Shown: piece by piece, positions 27,293 through 36,508 of the stretch
How the letters are laid out: the number at the start of each line of letters is the position of its first letter
How positions within the stretch are numbered: position 1 is the stretch's first letter
Assembly: GCF_014201715.1 (NCBI RefSeq)
Contig: NZ_JACHFD010000001.1
Location: 124,001-188,000, forward strand
Reading direction: 5' to 3'
Source of the DNA: Haloferula luteola
GTDB lineage: Bacteria > Verrucomicrobiota > Verrucomicrobiia > Verrucomicrobiales > Akkermansiaceae
Length of the DNA: 64,000 nucleotides
Notes under the pieces: model-generated
Seen by the model: only the letters and a program-made list of their open reading frames with translations
Told to the model about the DNA's origin: nothing
The model's database searches: none
Translations under genes and position numbers: made by a program

Positions 27293-28100
27293 CCCGCGCT
27301 CCCCATCCCCGACCGGCTCATTGATCGACGTCCACAACCATCTCCAACAATTCGATCGGCCTGACCTCGTCGTCGAGACCATGAAACGAGCCGGCATCAC
27401 CGGCTGCGTGGTCAACGGCACCACCGAAGCCGACTGGGAGACGGTTTCCTCCCTCGCGCAGCGCCATCCTGGTTTCATCCGACCCGCATTCGGTCTCCAC
27501 CCATGGTATCTGAGCCAGCGAACTCCAGGCTGGCTCGACTCCCTCCGTCGATTTCTCGATCTCCATCCTGAGGCTTCGGTGGGAGAGTGCGGTGTCGATG
27601 GATGGATGGATGGGGTCACATGGGATGAGCAAATCGACATCCTGCTTCCTCACCTGGCCATTGCCCGCGAACGCGAGCTTCCCATCACTCTCCATGCCCT
27701 CAAGGCCTGGCCCGCCCTTGAACAAGCCCTCCAAGCGGAGGCACCCCCTTCGTCGGGATTTCTCCTCCATTCCTTTGGAGGATCTCCTCAGCAAGCGCGG
27801 CAATGGGCCAAAATGGGCGCCTTCTTCTCCTTCTCCGGGTATTTCCTTCACGCACGCAAAGCCAAAGTCCTGGAGTCCTATCGGCACATTCCCACCGACC
27901 GCCTGCTTCTCGAAACTGATGCACCCTCGATGACACCGCCCACCGAGTGGATCACTCATCCCTTACCCGAGTCCCGCAACCATCCGGCGAACCTTCCCGC
28001 CGTCGCCTCCGGCCTTGCCCGATGCCTCGATCTTCCTTGCTCCGATCTTATCGCTCTCTGCGACCGGAATGCCACCCGCTTCTTCGGCACCATCGGATGA
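27276..28100 (+). CDS. TatD-family metal-dependent hydrolase
   Basis: An amidohydrolase-fold phosphodiesterase/DNase-like protein of 274 residues. Metal ligands follow the TatD order: HxH at H20/H22 (DVHNHL), the bridging Glu in SVGECGVD, His in TLHALKAW, His in LLHSFGG and the final Asp in LLLETDAPSM. Compared with E. coli TatD the DxxG repeat region is condensed, as in many short paralogues. It overlaps the ridA-like gene by 17 nt. Nuclease activity is a family inference. Confidence 0.85.
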   Translation: MSKSNNPRSPSPTGSLIDVHNHLQQFDRPDLVVETMKRAGITGCVVNGTTEADWETVSSLAQRHPGFIRPAFGLHPWYLSQRTPGWLDSLRRFLDLHPEASVGECGVDGWMDGVTWDEQIDILLPHLAIARERELPITLHALKAWPALEQALQAEAPPSSGFLLHSFGGSPQQARQWAKMGAFFSFSGYFLHARKAKVLESYRHIPTDRLLLETDAPSMTPPTEWITHPLPESRNHPANLPAVASGLARCLDLPCSDLIALCDRNATRFFGTIG

Positions 28101-28267
28101 CAGAGGTTTCGCAAATGCCCGAAAACCGAACCATGGAAGCAAGTAGAAACAGCAGTCATCGACGGGGCACCTTTCCCATTGACCGAGCCCGGAGCCAGTG
28201 GTGATTGAAGCCCGGCGGTGTTGAACCGCATGACGACCCAAACCCAACCATTCTCCCTCCTGCGAAC

Positions 28268-29467
28268 ATGCGCATCGCCATCCTCTCCCGCGCCTCCCAA
28301 TGCTACTCCACCCAACGCCTCGTCGAAGCGGCGGAATCCCGGGGGCATGAAGTGGAAATCCTCGATCCGACCCGCCTGGTGATCGACCTGAACCACGGCG
28401 AGCCCGACCTGATCCATCACGGCGAACCCGTCTCCATTCCCGATGCCATCCTCCCGCGCATCGGCTCATCGATCACTCGCTACGGCACCTCCGTGGTCCG
28501 GCAGTTCGAGCAGATGGATGTCTTCACTCCCAACACCGCAGCTGGCATTGGCAACTCCCGCGATAAGCTGCGCAGCCTGCAAATCCTCTCCCGACACGAT
28601 GTCGGCATTCCGACTACCGCCTATGTTTACGACAAACGGGATGTTCAGGACGCGCTCGAGCGCGTGGGCGGCGCTCCGGTGATCATCAAACTCATCGAAG
28701 GCACTCAGGGCGTCGGAGTGATCCTTGCCGACAAAATCGAAATCGCCAAAGCCATCATCGAGACCCTGCACTCCACTCAACAAAACGTTCTCCTGCAGAA
28801 ATTTGTCGCCGAGAGCAAAGGCAAAGACGTGAGGGCCTTTGTCATCGGGGATCGAGTAGTCGCCGCCATCCGGCGCACGGCACAAGGCCAGGAATTTCGC
28901 AGCAATGTCCACCGTGGTGGCGTGGCCGAAAGCATCAAGCTCGATCCTGCCTATGAACAAGCTGCGGTCCGCGCTGCTCAAATTCTGGGATTGCATGTGT
29001 GTGGCGTCGACATGCTCGAAGGCACCAACGGCCCGCAAATCATGGAAGTGAACTCCTCGCCCGGGCTCGAGGGCATTGAGGGTGCCACCGGACTCGACAT
29101 TGCCGGAGCCGTCATCGATTACATTGCCGATCAATTGAAATTTCCGGAAATCGACATTCGCCAACGCCTCACCGTCAGTCGCGGTTATGGCGTCGCCGAC
29201 ATCCACATCCCCGAAGGCAGCCAGTTTGTCGGCAAAACCATCGACGAGACCGGCCTCCGCGATCAGGACGTGGTCGTTCTCACCTTGCGTCGCGAAGGTT
29301 CCGTGATTTCCAATCCCAAAGGCAAACGGGTGCTTCAGGCCGATGACATTCTCCTCTGCTACGGCAGATCCAGTGTCATGAAGGAATTGATCGGTGAACG
29401 CCCAAAACGCCAACGCCGGATCAAGCCGCTGCCAACCACCCCGACCACCGAAGGCACCACCCTATGA
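28268..29467 (+). CDS. RimK-type ATP-grasp ligase with C-terminal RCK_C (TrkA-C) domain
   Basis: Forms amide bonds between an amino acid, typically glutamate, and a carboxyl-containing acceptor. The start MRIAILSRASQCYSTQRL gives 399 residues. Residues 1-300 are RimK-like: PRIGSSITRYG, APVIIKLIEGTQGVGV (ATP-binding loop), LQKFVAESKGKDVRAFVIGD, REGGVAES-type RGGVAES, and the Mg-binding end MEVNSSPGLEGIE. Residues 305-375 (ADIHIPEGSQFVGKTIDETGL to DILLCYG) form an RCK_C/TrkA-C ligand-binding domain not found in E. coli RimK. The stop overlaps the next ATG as ATGA. Substrate is unknown; the triad context suggests a peptide or small-molecule modification pathway. Confidence 0.85.
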   Translation: MRIAILSRASQCYSTQRLVEAAESRGHEVEILDPTRLVIDLNHGEPDLIHHGEPVSIPDAILPRIGSSITRYGTSVVRQFEQMDVFTPNTAAGIGNSRDKLRSLQILSRHDVGIPTTAYVYDKRDVQDALERVGGAPVIIKLIEGTQGVGVILADKIEIAKAIIETLHSTQQNVLLQKFVAESKGKDVRAFVIGDRVVAAIRRTAQGQEFRSNVHRGGVAESIKLDPAYEQAAVRAAQILGLHVCGVDMLEGTNGPQIMEVNSSPGLEGIEGATGLDIAGAVIDYIADQLKFPEIDIRQRLTVSRGYGVADIHIPEGSQFVGKTIDETGLRDQDVVVLTLRREGSVISNPKGKRVLQADDILLCYGRSSVMKELIGERPKRQRRIKPLPTTPTTEGTTL

Positions 29468-30564
29468 CCCGCCCCTCGCCGCCCAAGCTGGACCGCAAGT
29501 CGATCGCCATCTGGGGCGATCGCACCATCGAGCCCGGCGATCGGCGGCAGCTCCGGCTCGAGGCCGGCGAAAGCTTCAGCGGAACTCAAATGAAGCTGCC
29601 CGTCATGGTTTGGCGAGGCCCTGAACCCGGACCAGTTCTCGGCATCACCGCCGCCGTCCACGGGGATGAAATCAATGGCACCGGAGCCGTCCTGCGATTG
29701 ATGCAGGATCGCGCCTTCGCCCCTCGCCGCGGCGCACTGCTTCTCGTCCCGGTCGTCAACATTCTCGGTTACGAACGCCACAGCCGTTACACCCCCGATC
29801 GCAGAGATCTCAATCGGGCTTTTCCTGGCACCGCCGCCGGCTCCCTTTCCGCTCGCCAGGCTCGGCTGATCTTCGACGAGATTCTCGCCCGCTGCGATTA
29901 CCTCGTCGATCTCCATACCGCTGCAGTGCGGAGGACCAATTTCCCCAACGTTCGTGCCGATATTTCCCGCCCGGAGGTCGAGCGACTTGCCCGCGCCTTC
30001 GGATGCGAAGTCGTGGTCAACGGCACCGGTCCGGAAGGGTCCCTGCGCCGGGTGGCCTGCGAAGCCGGCGTCCCAACCATCGTGCTCGAAGCCGGCGAAC
30101 CGTGGAAAGCCGAGCCTTCCGTGCAGGAACTCACCCTACGCGGCCTCGCCAATGTGTTGTCCGAACTCGGCATGACCGATCAGCCGGCCCTCCCCCCGCC
30201 CCATCAGGTCGTCGTCGAGGAAACCCATTGGGTGAGGGCAGGCTTTGGCGGTTTTCTGCAATTTCATGTCAAACCCGGCGACACCGTCACTGCCGGTCAG
30301 GCTCTGGCCACCAATACCGGACTTCTGAACCGACCCCTGGAGGTCATACAGAGCCCGCATGACGGCTTGGTACTCAGCATGACTACCATGCCAGCAGTGG
30401 TTCCGGGCGATCCTGTTGCCCACATCGCCTTGCCCTCCACCGGACGTCAGTTCAAGCACGTCGAGAAAAGCATCACCGCCCTCGACGGAGCCGCCATCGA
30501 AGCTCAGGTCCGCGAGCACCTTGCGACGAGCTTCACCGTTGTTCACTTCGAGGAAGAATCATGA
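29464..30564 (+). CDS. Succinylglutamate desuccinylase/aspartoacylase family protein (M14-like)
   Basis: A zinc amide hydrolase of the M14 carboxypeptidase fold. Ligands are visible as H-x-x-E in GITAAVHGDEINGT and a later His in DYLVDLHTAAV; DLNRAFPGT is the substrate-binding signature. The distal catalytic Glu is probably in PTIVLEAGE. The C-terminal third (VEETHWVRAGFGGFLQF, KPGDTVTAGQ) is a biotinyl/lipoyl-like beta-barrel common in this subgroup. It is translationally coupled at both ends (ATGA overlaps) to the RimK-type and RimB-type genes, so it likely deacylates or trims a product or substrate of the same pathway. Confidence 0.83.
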   Translation: MTRPSPPKLDRKSIAIWGDRTIEPGDRRQLRLEAGESFSGTQMKLPVMVWRGPEPGPVLGITAAVHGDEINGTGAVLRLMQDRAFAPRRGALLLVPVVNILGYERHSRYTPDRRDLNRAFPGTAAGSLSARQARLIFDEILARCDYLVDLHTAAVRRTNFPNVRADISRPEVERLARAFGCEVVVNGTGPEGSLRRVACEAGVPTIVLEAGEPWKAEPSVQELTLRGLANVLSELGMTDQPALPPPHQVVVEETHWVRAGFGGFLQFHVKPGDTVTAGQALATNTGLLNRPLEVIQSPHDGLVLSMTTMPAVVPGDPVAHIALPSTGRQFKHVEKSITALDGAAIEAQVREHLATSFTVVHFEEES

Positions 30565-30995
30565 AAGCGCCGACCGTTATCGGATGGAGAGAATGGGTCG
30601 AACTCCCGGAATGGGGGCTGGTCCTGCGTGCCAAAGCCGACACCGGCGCGAAGTCCAGCGCCATCGATTGTGCATCGATCGAACGCATCGACGACGATCA
30701 CGTCCGCTTCGTCCTCCGCCTCGATCGCAAGGGCAAGAAGATGCTCACCCTGGATGGCCGGATCGCCGCCACCAAAGTCGTCCGCAGCAGCACCGGGATC
30801 GGCCAAGAGCGCCATTTCGTGGAAACCACCATGGTGCTGGCAGGTCGCAGAAAGACCATTCAAGTCAGCCTGGTGTGCCGCAAACGGATGATCCACCGCA
30901 TGCTGCTGGGGCGCACCGCATTGGGGCCGGAATTCCTTGTCGACAGCTCAGTCGACCACTGGGCGACTCCACGCAAAGCGAAGTCATCCCGATGA
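30561..30995 (+). CDS. RimB-type retropepsin-like protease (ATP-dependent zinc protease family)
   Basis: A 144-residue protein of the PF05618 type. It opens with TVIGWREWVELPEWG, then the aspartyl-protease-like motif RAKADTGAKSSAID, and ends with RKRMIHRMLLGRTALGPEFLVD, the conserved family tail. The DTGA motif implies a pepsin-like active site formed on dimerisation rather than a zinc enzyme, despite the older name. In the Rim system of proteobacteria RimB removes glutamates added by RimK. Its ATG overlaps the preceding TGA, so the three genes form one unit. Confidence 0.85.
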   Translation: MKAPTVIGWREWVELPEWGLVLRAKADTGAKSSAIDCASIERIDDDHVRFVLRLDRKGKKMLTLDGRIAATKVVRSSTGIGQERHFVETTMVLAGRRKTIQVSLVCRKRMIHRMLLGRTALGPEFLVDSSVDHWATPRKAKSSR

Positions 30996-31016
30996 CCCGC
31001 GCCCTGCGCCTCACCG

Positions 31017-32084
31017 TCACTCGCTCAGCACCGCCACCGCCGTGACTTCGGCAAACGTACCGACGGCTCCGAAATAGTGGATCTTACGATCGGGGCCGAG
31101 CACATAAGCCAGCGGCCAGGAGCCCACGCGATACACCTGACCCAACTCATTCAGAGGATCCGAAAAATTGGGCCAATCCACCAACTGGTTGGACTGCATA
31201 TCCCGCAGCTTCTCCCTTGGATCGCTGTTCACGCCCACCACCTCGAAGGCTTTTCCCTTGAATCGCTCATCCCGACGCAGGGCAGACACCCAACGCAGCA
31301 GAGAATCCTCTCCGCCCTGCTTGGAGTTCCAGAAAACCAGCATCACCACCTTGTCACCGAAGTCGGAAAGCTTCATCGATCGCCCCCCGGAATCCGTACC
31401 TTCCAAGTCGGGAGCCACATTGCCCTTGCTGAGGTGACGGATGATGTAGAGCTCCTCCTTCGCCAAGTCCGCCACAGTGGTTCGGTCGATCTTGACGTCC
31501 GCAGCATCAATGATCGCCATGCGGAGCATCGTCAGCCGCTCCCGCATCACATGGCCTTCGTCCCCCAGTCCCTTCGCCATCATGGCGATGCCGAGTGCCG
31601 CCACTCCAGCCACTTTCTTGTCAGGGTTCTCTTTCTGAATCTTCCGCAACATCCCCAATGCCTGCTGGTCACCAGCGGCCACCAAAGCCATGCACATCGG
31701 AGTCAAATCCGGACTCTGCAAATGATGACTCGCTACGGCTTGCTCCACTTTGGCAATTTCGGGGCGGTAAAGGGGGCGCACCGTCCCGGCTTCATCCATT
31801 TCTTTCAGCGGCGCCGCCAAGCGCACGAACCAAGCCGCGGGCTCGATCGCCCACTTCTGAGCCAAATCCCCCTGAATCACGCTCCACATCCGATCCGCGG
31901 CCACTTTCGGCGAGGGCCGCTCCAATGCGCCGCGTTCCGCATCAGTCTTGGCCAATTGCATCTTCAATGCCCAGGCCTCAAGAGACGTCTCATACGCGGT
32001 GCGCACGCTCGCAGCTTGCTGGGGTGTTCCGCCGCAGGCGATCGAAGTCAAAAAACTCAGGAAAAGGAGAGCGCGCATCCGCAT
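31017..32084 (-). CDS. Exported redoxin-like protein lacking the catalytic cysteines
   Basis: The start MRMRALLFLSFLTSIACGG gives 355 residues with an export signal and possibly a lipid-attachment Cys (SIAC, not a perfect lipobox). Residues about 30-215 are helical, repeat-like and unrecognised. The C-terminal 130 residues form an AhpC/TSA-thioredoxin fold: APDLEGTDSGGRSMKLSDFGDKVVMLVFWNS, FEVVGVNSDPR, WPLAYVLGPDRKIHYFG with the cis-Pro region. Where CxxC should follow the FW strand the sequence is NSKQGGEDSLLRW, with no Cys, so disulfide chemistry is not expected. Longer upstream starts would overlap gatC and were rejected. It is divergent from gatC. Confidence 0.7.
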   Translation of the reverse strand: MRMRALLFLSFLTSIACGGTPQQAASVRTAYETSLEAWALKMQLAKTDAERGALERPSPKVAADRMWSVIQGDLAQKWAIEPAAWFVRLAAPLKEMDEAGTVRPLYRPEIAKVEQAVASHHLQSPDLTPMCMALVAAGDQQALGMLRKIQKENPDKKVAGVAALGIAMMAKGLGDEGHVMRERLTMLRMAIIDAADVKIDRTTVADLAKEELYIIRHLSKGNVAPDLEGTDSGGRSMKLSDFGDKVVMLVFWNSKQGGEDSLLRWVSALRRDERFKGKAFEVVGVNSDPREKLRDMQSNQLVDWPNFSDPLNELGQVYRVGSWPLAYVLGPDRKIHYFGAVGTFAEVTAVAVLSE

Positions 32085-32177
32085 GGGCCCAGAACTTATC
32101 CACCAGAGCCCCGGTGACAAGCCCCGGACCTCCGCGGGCTTGCCGCGGGCGTTCCCACGCCTTTTACTCCCCGCCCG

Positions 32178-32471
32178 ATGGCTACTGACCATATCGACGT
32201 CCGCTACGTCGCCGGGCTTGCCCGGCTGCATCTCACCGACGAGGAGTGCGAGGTATTCCAACCTCAGCTCGACGCAATCCTCAACCATGCCAAAAGTCTT
32301 TTAGAGCTGGATGTGAACGACATCGAGCCCACGGCCCATGCCGTGCCTGTCGACGATGTGATGCGTGATGACGTGCCCGGCATCAGTCTACCGGTCGAAA
32401 GCGTGCTCGCCAATGCCCCTGAGCAAGCCCAGCAGCAGATCCGGGTGCCCAAAGTGATCGCCGACGCCTGA
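32178..32471 (+). CDS. gatC: Aspartyl/glutamyl-tRNA amidotransferase subunit C
   Basis: The small subunit that stabilises GatA and GatB in the amidotransferase making Gln-tRNA(Gln) or Asn-tRNA(Asn). At 97 residues it is standard length. It begins IDVRYVAGLARLHLTDEE, then LNHAKSLLELDVNDIEPTAHAVP and ends with a RVPKVI tail; these are the family's hallmark segments. It lies 29 nt upstream of gatA. gatB is not in the window and must lie elsewhere. Confidence 0.95.
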   Translation: MATDHIDVRYVAGLARLHLTDEECEVFQPQLDAILNHAKSLLELDVNDIEPTAHAVPVDDVMRDDVPGISLPVESVLANAPEQAQQQIRVPKVIADA

Positions 32472-32500
32472 CCTTCCATTTTCCGCTGAATTCCTCCACC

Positions 32501-33919
32501 ATGCCTCTTTCTCAAGAATCCATCTCCGGGCTCCGCCAGCGCCTCACTGCCGGGGAAATCACGGCGGTCGATCTCGTCGACCAACTCGCAGCCTCCATTG
32601 AGGCCCGCAACCCGGAACTCGGAGCCTACTTGTCCCTCGACCTCGCCGCCGCACGCGAGTGCGCCTCTCAAGCCGACCTATCCCTTCCTCTCGGCGGAAT
32701 TCCCATTGGCATCAAGGACAACATCAACGTCCTGGGGCAACCCTGCACCTGCGGCTCGAAGTTTCTCCAAAACGGCTACACCTCGCCCTACGACGCCACC
32801 GTCATCTCCCGCCTCCGGGCTCAGGGGGCCATTCCCATGGGACGCCTCAACATGGATGAATTCGCCATGGGCTCCTCGACGGAAAACTCAGCCCTCGGAC
32901 GAACCGTCAACCCCCATGCCCCCGACCGCATTCCCGGCGGCTCTTCCGGTGGCTCCGCCGCTGCCGTTGCCGCCGGCCTCGCCATCGCCACCCTTGGGTC
33001 CGACACGGGCGGCTCGATCCGTCAGCCCGCCTCGCACTGTGGAGTCGTCGGCTTGAAACCTTCCTACGGACGCGTTTCCCGCTACGGACTCGTCGCCTTC
33101 GCCTCCTCTCTCGATCAAATTGGCCCGATCACACGCAGCGTCGAAGACGCCGCACGCGTTCTCCAAGCCATCGCCGGCCACGACCCGCGCGATTCAACTT
33201 CTCTCGATGCGCCCGTCCCCGACTACCTCGCCACCCTCGAAAACGGAGTGGCTGGGCTGAAGCTCGGCCTGCCGAAAGAATACTTCGGAGAAGGCATCGA
33301 TGAAGACGTCCGCACCCAAGTCATGGCCAAGGTGGACCAACTCGAAAAGGCGGGCGCGGAAATCGTCGAGATTTCCCTCCCCCACACCGAACACGCCGTC
33401 GCCACCTACTACATCATCGCTCCCGCAGAGGCGTCATCGAACCTATCCCGTTTCGATGGAATCCGCTATGGAGTCCGCAAAGGCGATGGGGACCTCCTGG
33501 AAGTCTATCGAGATTCCCGGGAACACGGCTTTGGGGCAGAAGTCAAACGCCGCATCCTGCTCGGAACCTATGTGCTGTCTTCCGGCTACTACGACGCCTA
33601 CTACAACCGAGCTCAAAAGGTCCGGACGCTAATTCGCCGCGACTTCGAGGAAGCCTTTGGAGAAGTCGATGCCATCCTGTCCCCGGTCGTGCCTACCGCC
33701 GCCCGCAGGATTGGAGAAAATAGCGACAATCCGCTTCAAGAGTATCTCTCTGACATCTTTACCCTCGCCGCCAACCTCGCCGGCATCTGTGGGATCTCAG
33801 TGCCTGCCGGCTGCGTTTCACAAGGCGGCCAAGAGCTTCCTGTCGGCCTCCAAATCCTCGGCAAGCATCTCGGGGAGGAAACCCTTCTCCGCGTGGCCCG
33901 CGCCGCCGAGACCGTCTAA
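32501..33919 (+). CDS. gatA: Aspartyl/glutamyl-tRNA amidotransferase subunit A
   Basis: Glutaminase/amidase subunit that supplies ammonia for transamidation. The Ser-cisSer-Lys triad can be placed: K72 in IGIKDNINV, the cis-Ser in PGGSSGGSAAAVAAG and the nucleophile Ser in LGSDTGGSIRQPA. Further amidase-signature segments are KPSYGRVSRYGLVAFASSLDQIGP and the C-terminal NLAGICGISVPAG. The 472 residues are full length. It is cotranscribed with gatC; an AraC-type gene follows 14 nt later, perhaps by readthrough. Confidence 0.95.
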   Translation: MPLSQESISGLRQRLTAGEITAVDLVDQLAASIEARNPELGAYLSLDLAAARECASQADLSLPLGGIPIGIKDNINVLGQPCTCGSKFLQNGYTSPYDATVISRLRAQGAIPMGRLNMDEFAMGSSTENSALGRTVNPHAPDRIPGGSSGGSAAAVAAGLAIATLGSDTGGSIRQPASHCGVVGLKPSYGRVSRYGLVAFASSLDQIGPITRSVEDAARVLQAIAGHDPRDSTSLDAPVPDYLATLENGVAGLKLGLPKEYFGEGIDEDVRTQVMAKVDQLEKAGAEIVEISLPHTEHAVATYYIIAPAEASSNLSRFDGIRYGVRKGDGDLLEVYRDSREHGFGAEVKRRILLGTYVLSSGYYDAYYNRAQKVRTLIRRDFEEAFGEVDAILSPVVPTAARRIGENSDNPLQEYLSDIFTLAANLAGICGISVPAGCVSQGGQELPVGLQILGKHLGEETLLRVARAAETV

Positions 33920-33933
33920 ACCTCCTCTATCTC

Positions 33934-34821
33934 ATGGCAGAGCCGCGATCGAGCAACGACATTGAAGTCTTCGGAGCGGCTCCGCGTTTTCATGTCGTCC
34001 GGGCCGACGACCGCGACCTGCGTCCCTGGATGATGGAAGGCAAGCTCTGCCCTCTCCTCGCCCAGCACAAAATCGCCCACGTCGGCATCATGGAGGCTGG
34101 TCGCCCCTTCGAAATCATTCGCAACAACCAAGGCGGCACCTTCATGCTCGCCTGCTTTTCCGGCGAGGGCCTGGTCCTTTCCGAAGGCCGTTGGACCCGG
34201 ATTCGCAGTGGAGAGGCCTGCTTGCAGCCGCCCTTTGTCGCCAATGCCATCAAAGTCGATGGCCCAGACATCTGGAAATTCGCCTGGGTGCGCTATCACG
34301 AAGACCGCGAACAGCTCCCCATCCTCTCCTCGAACTCGCCCGTGAGCGGCAAATTCCACGCGGAACCCCTCCGCTCCGCCATCATCGGCCTCCACGAAGA
34401 AGCCTCAGCCGGTGCGTCCCCCTCCGCCATGCACCACTGGACGGAGTTGATCCACCACTACGTCGTCAGCTTTGCACAGCCTCACCGCGGCGATTCCCGA
34501 TTGTGGCGCGTGTGGCAAGCCGTCGAGGCCGATCTTAAGCACCCATGGACGCTCCACGAACTCGCTGGAATCGCCTGCGTCAGTGAGGAGCACCTGCGAC
34601 GCATCTCCAAAAAAGAACTCGGCCGCAGCCCCATGAAACATCTCACCTACCTGCGCTTTCAGCGCGCCATGCGGCTCCTTTCCGATACCGACGATAAAAT
34701 CGAGGTCATCGCCCATGAGGTCGGATTTGAGAACCCCTTCACCTTCTCCAACACCTTCAAACAGTGGTTCGGTTGGCGACCTTCGGAACACCGAGGTCGC
34801 AAACCCTCGGCTACATCTTGA
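33934..34821 (+). CDS. AraC-family transcriptional regulator
   Basis: A 295-residue regulator. The N-terminal 170 residues are a cupin-like sensor (IIRNNQGGTFMLACFSGEGLVLSEG). The C-terminal double helix-turn-helix runs from HPWTLHELAGIACVSEEHLRRI to VIAHEVGFENPFTFSNTFKQWFGWRPSEHR, with the usual GF..P..FS..FK..FG..P signature. It reads toward, and overlaps by 11 nt, the opposing ABC permease gene. Its target is unknown. It differs clearly in sequence from the fuc-linked AraC at 39665-40528. Confidence 0.87.
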   Translation: MAEPRSSNDIEVFGAAPRFHVVRADDRDLRPWMMEGKLCPLLAQHKIAHVGIMEAGRPFEIIRNNQGGTFMLACFSGEGLVLSEGRWTRIRSGEACLQPPFVANAIKVDGPDIWKFAWVRYHEDREQLPILSSNSPVSGKFHAEPLRSAIIGLHEEASAGASPSAMHHWTELIHHYVVSFAQPHRGDSRLWRVWQAVEADLKHPWTLHELAGIACVSEEHLRRISKKELGRSPMKHLTYLRFQRAMRLLSDTDDKIEVIAHEVGFENPFTFSNTFKQWFGWRPSEHRGRKPSATS

Positions 34822-36508
34822 ACAGCCCGCCCTTCTTGCCAGCCAGGCGGGTTGCCCCGATGATCGCCACTGCAAGAAACACCATCGACCACGTCCCTAG
34901 AGCAGCCGCCAGTTCCTGCCCATTCCCAAGGTTCGACAACAGCGTGTAGATCGCCTTGGTGATCGGATAATGTTTCACCTGCTCGGCCAGGATCAAACTG
35001 TCGCTGACCTCCAGCATCGCAAACGCAAAGGCCAGAATCGCTCCGGCCGCCACATTGGCTCCAATCAGGGGGATCGAAATGCGTCGCAAGGTCCGCCATG
35101 GATTGGCCCCCAGCGAACGCGCCGCTTCTTCCATCGCCGGATTGCTCTGCTGCAGGCCCGCTACCGCTGCCCGCACCACGTAAGGCAAGCGCCGGATCGC
35201 ATACGCGGCAATCAGCAACAAGGCCGGGCCATCCGCCAGTTTCACCAGGAAATGCAGCGGCTTTCCTTCCTGTGACAATGCCAGATATCCGAAGGCAAGC
35301 ACCAAGCCGGGCACAGCCAAGGGCAGCATCACCAAAGCATCGAGGATCAATCGCCCGCGCAAATTGCTGCGCACGACCACCCAGGCAATCGCCAATCCCA
35401 AAACGGCCGCCACCAGCGTCGCGACCGAAGCGTACACCAGACTGTTCTCAATCGATGGCACCACCAATGGGTCCCCCAACGCCTCTTTGAAATGCTCCAA
35501 GGTCCACGCCAGCGGAGCCACCGAATCATACCAGTCTTCCGACAATGCCAAGGCCACCACCCCGGCGTGCGGAACCGACGCCAGGAAGAACACCCCGAAA
35601 AACAACAACGCCACCGCCAACGACGCCAATGGCCGCAGTTTGACCTCATTTCCACGACCCTTCGGACGCGGCTGTGAGCCACTCGTCGATCCGCCAAAGA
35701 ACCACTTCGTCAATCCAAACGCCGTCGCTGAAACCAACAACATCACCGCCACGAGCGCATACGGCGCCGGATTGCCACTGAGATCCTTGATCCCTTGAAA
35801 CACCTGAACCGGAGCCACCCGCGTGTAGTTGAAAACCAAAGGCACACCAAGTTCCGTGAACGCCCAAATGAACACAATCGAGCCTCCCGCGAAAATCCCC
35901 GGCATCGCCAGCGGCAAAGTGATCCGCATCAAACGCCGCCACGGAGGACAACCTAGGTTCTGTGCGGCCTGCTCCATCGCTGGATCCAGATTCGCCAACG
36001 CAGCCGAAATGTTCATGTAGAGGATCGGATACAAATGCAGTGCATTCATCACCACGATCCCCCAAAACCGTCCCTCCGCCAGCCAGTCAAAGCGATGGTT
36101 CGGATCCATCAGGCCCCAATCAATCAACAGCGCGTTCAACGAACCCGTCACACTCAACACCCGAGTCATGCCCACTGCGCCGACGAATGGAGGCAAAACC
36201 AAAGGAATTAGAATCAAGACACTGAGCGCCTTTTTTCCGAAAAAATCGTAGCGGTGAGAAAGCAGCGAAAGGGGGAATGCGATGACAAACGATGCCAGCG
36301 TACTCACCACACCGAGAAGCAACGCATTCCACAGCCCCTCGACGTACACCGGGTCACGAAACACCTCGGTCACGAAACGGGTGGTGAATCCCCCACCGGG
36401 ATCGCGAAACGCCTCCGAGAGCACCGACACCGAAGGGTAGATGAAAAATACCAAAAAGATCAGGCTTACGCCCATCAACACCGCCAGAGCATGGGATCGT
36501 TTCATCAT
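34811..36508 (-). CDS. Iron-type ABC transporter permease, fused two-module protein
   Basis: Inner-membrane permease of the FbpB/ThiP/AfuB type, in which two six-helix halves are fused (565 residues). Each half carries the EAA loop: AAQNLGCPPWRRLMRITLPLAMP near residue 185-205 and EEAARSLGANPWRTLRRISIPLI near 470-490. The linker between halves (TSGSQPRPKGRGNEVK) is polar. Its ATG overlaps the TGA of the binding-protein gene. It is third in an operon with an ATPase and a binding protein. Ferric iron is the most common cargo for this architecture; thiamine or phosphonates are alternatives. Confidence 0.88.
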   Translation of the reverse strand: MMKRSHALAVLMGVSLIFLVFFIYPSVSVLSEAFRDPGGGFTTRFVTEVFRDPVYVEGLWNALLLGVVSTLASFVIAFPLSLLSHRYDFFGKKALSVLILIPLVLPPFVGAVGMTRVLSVTGSLNALLIDWGLMDPNHRFDWLAEGRFWGIVVMNALHLYPILYMNISAALANLDPAMEQAAQNLGCPPWRRLMRITLPLAMPGIFAGGSIVFIWAFTELGVPLVFNYTRVAPVQVFQGIKDLSGNPAPYALVAVMLLVSATAFGLTKWFFGGSTSGSQPRPKGRGNEVKLRPLASLAVALLFFGVFFLASVPHAGVVALALSEDWYDSVAPLAWTLEHFKEALGDPLVVPSIENSLVYASVATLVAAVLGLAIAWVVVRSNLRGRLILDALVMLPLAVPGLVLAFGYLALSQEGKPLHFLVKLADGPALLLIAAYAIRRLPYVVRAAVAGLQQSNPAMEEAARSLGANPWRTLRRISIPLIGANVAAGAILAFAFAMLEVSDSLILAEQVKHYPITKAIYTLLSNLGNGQELAAALGTWSMVFLAVAIIGATRLAGKKGGLFKM

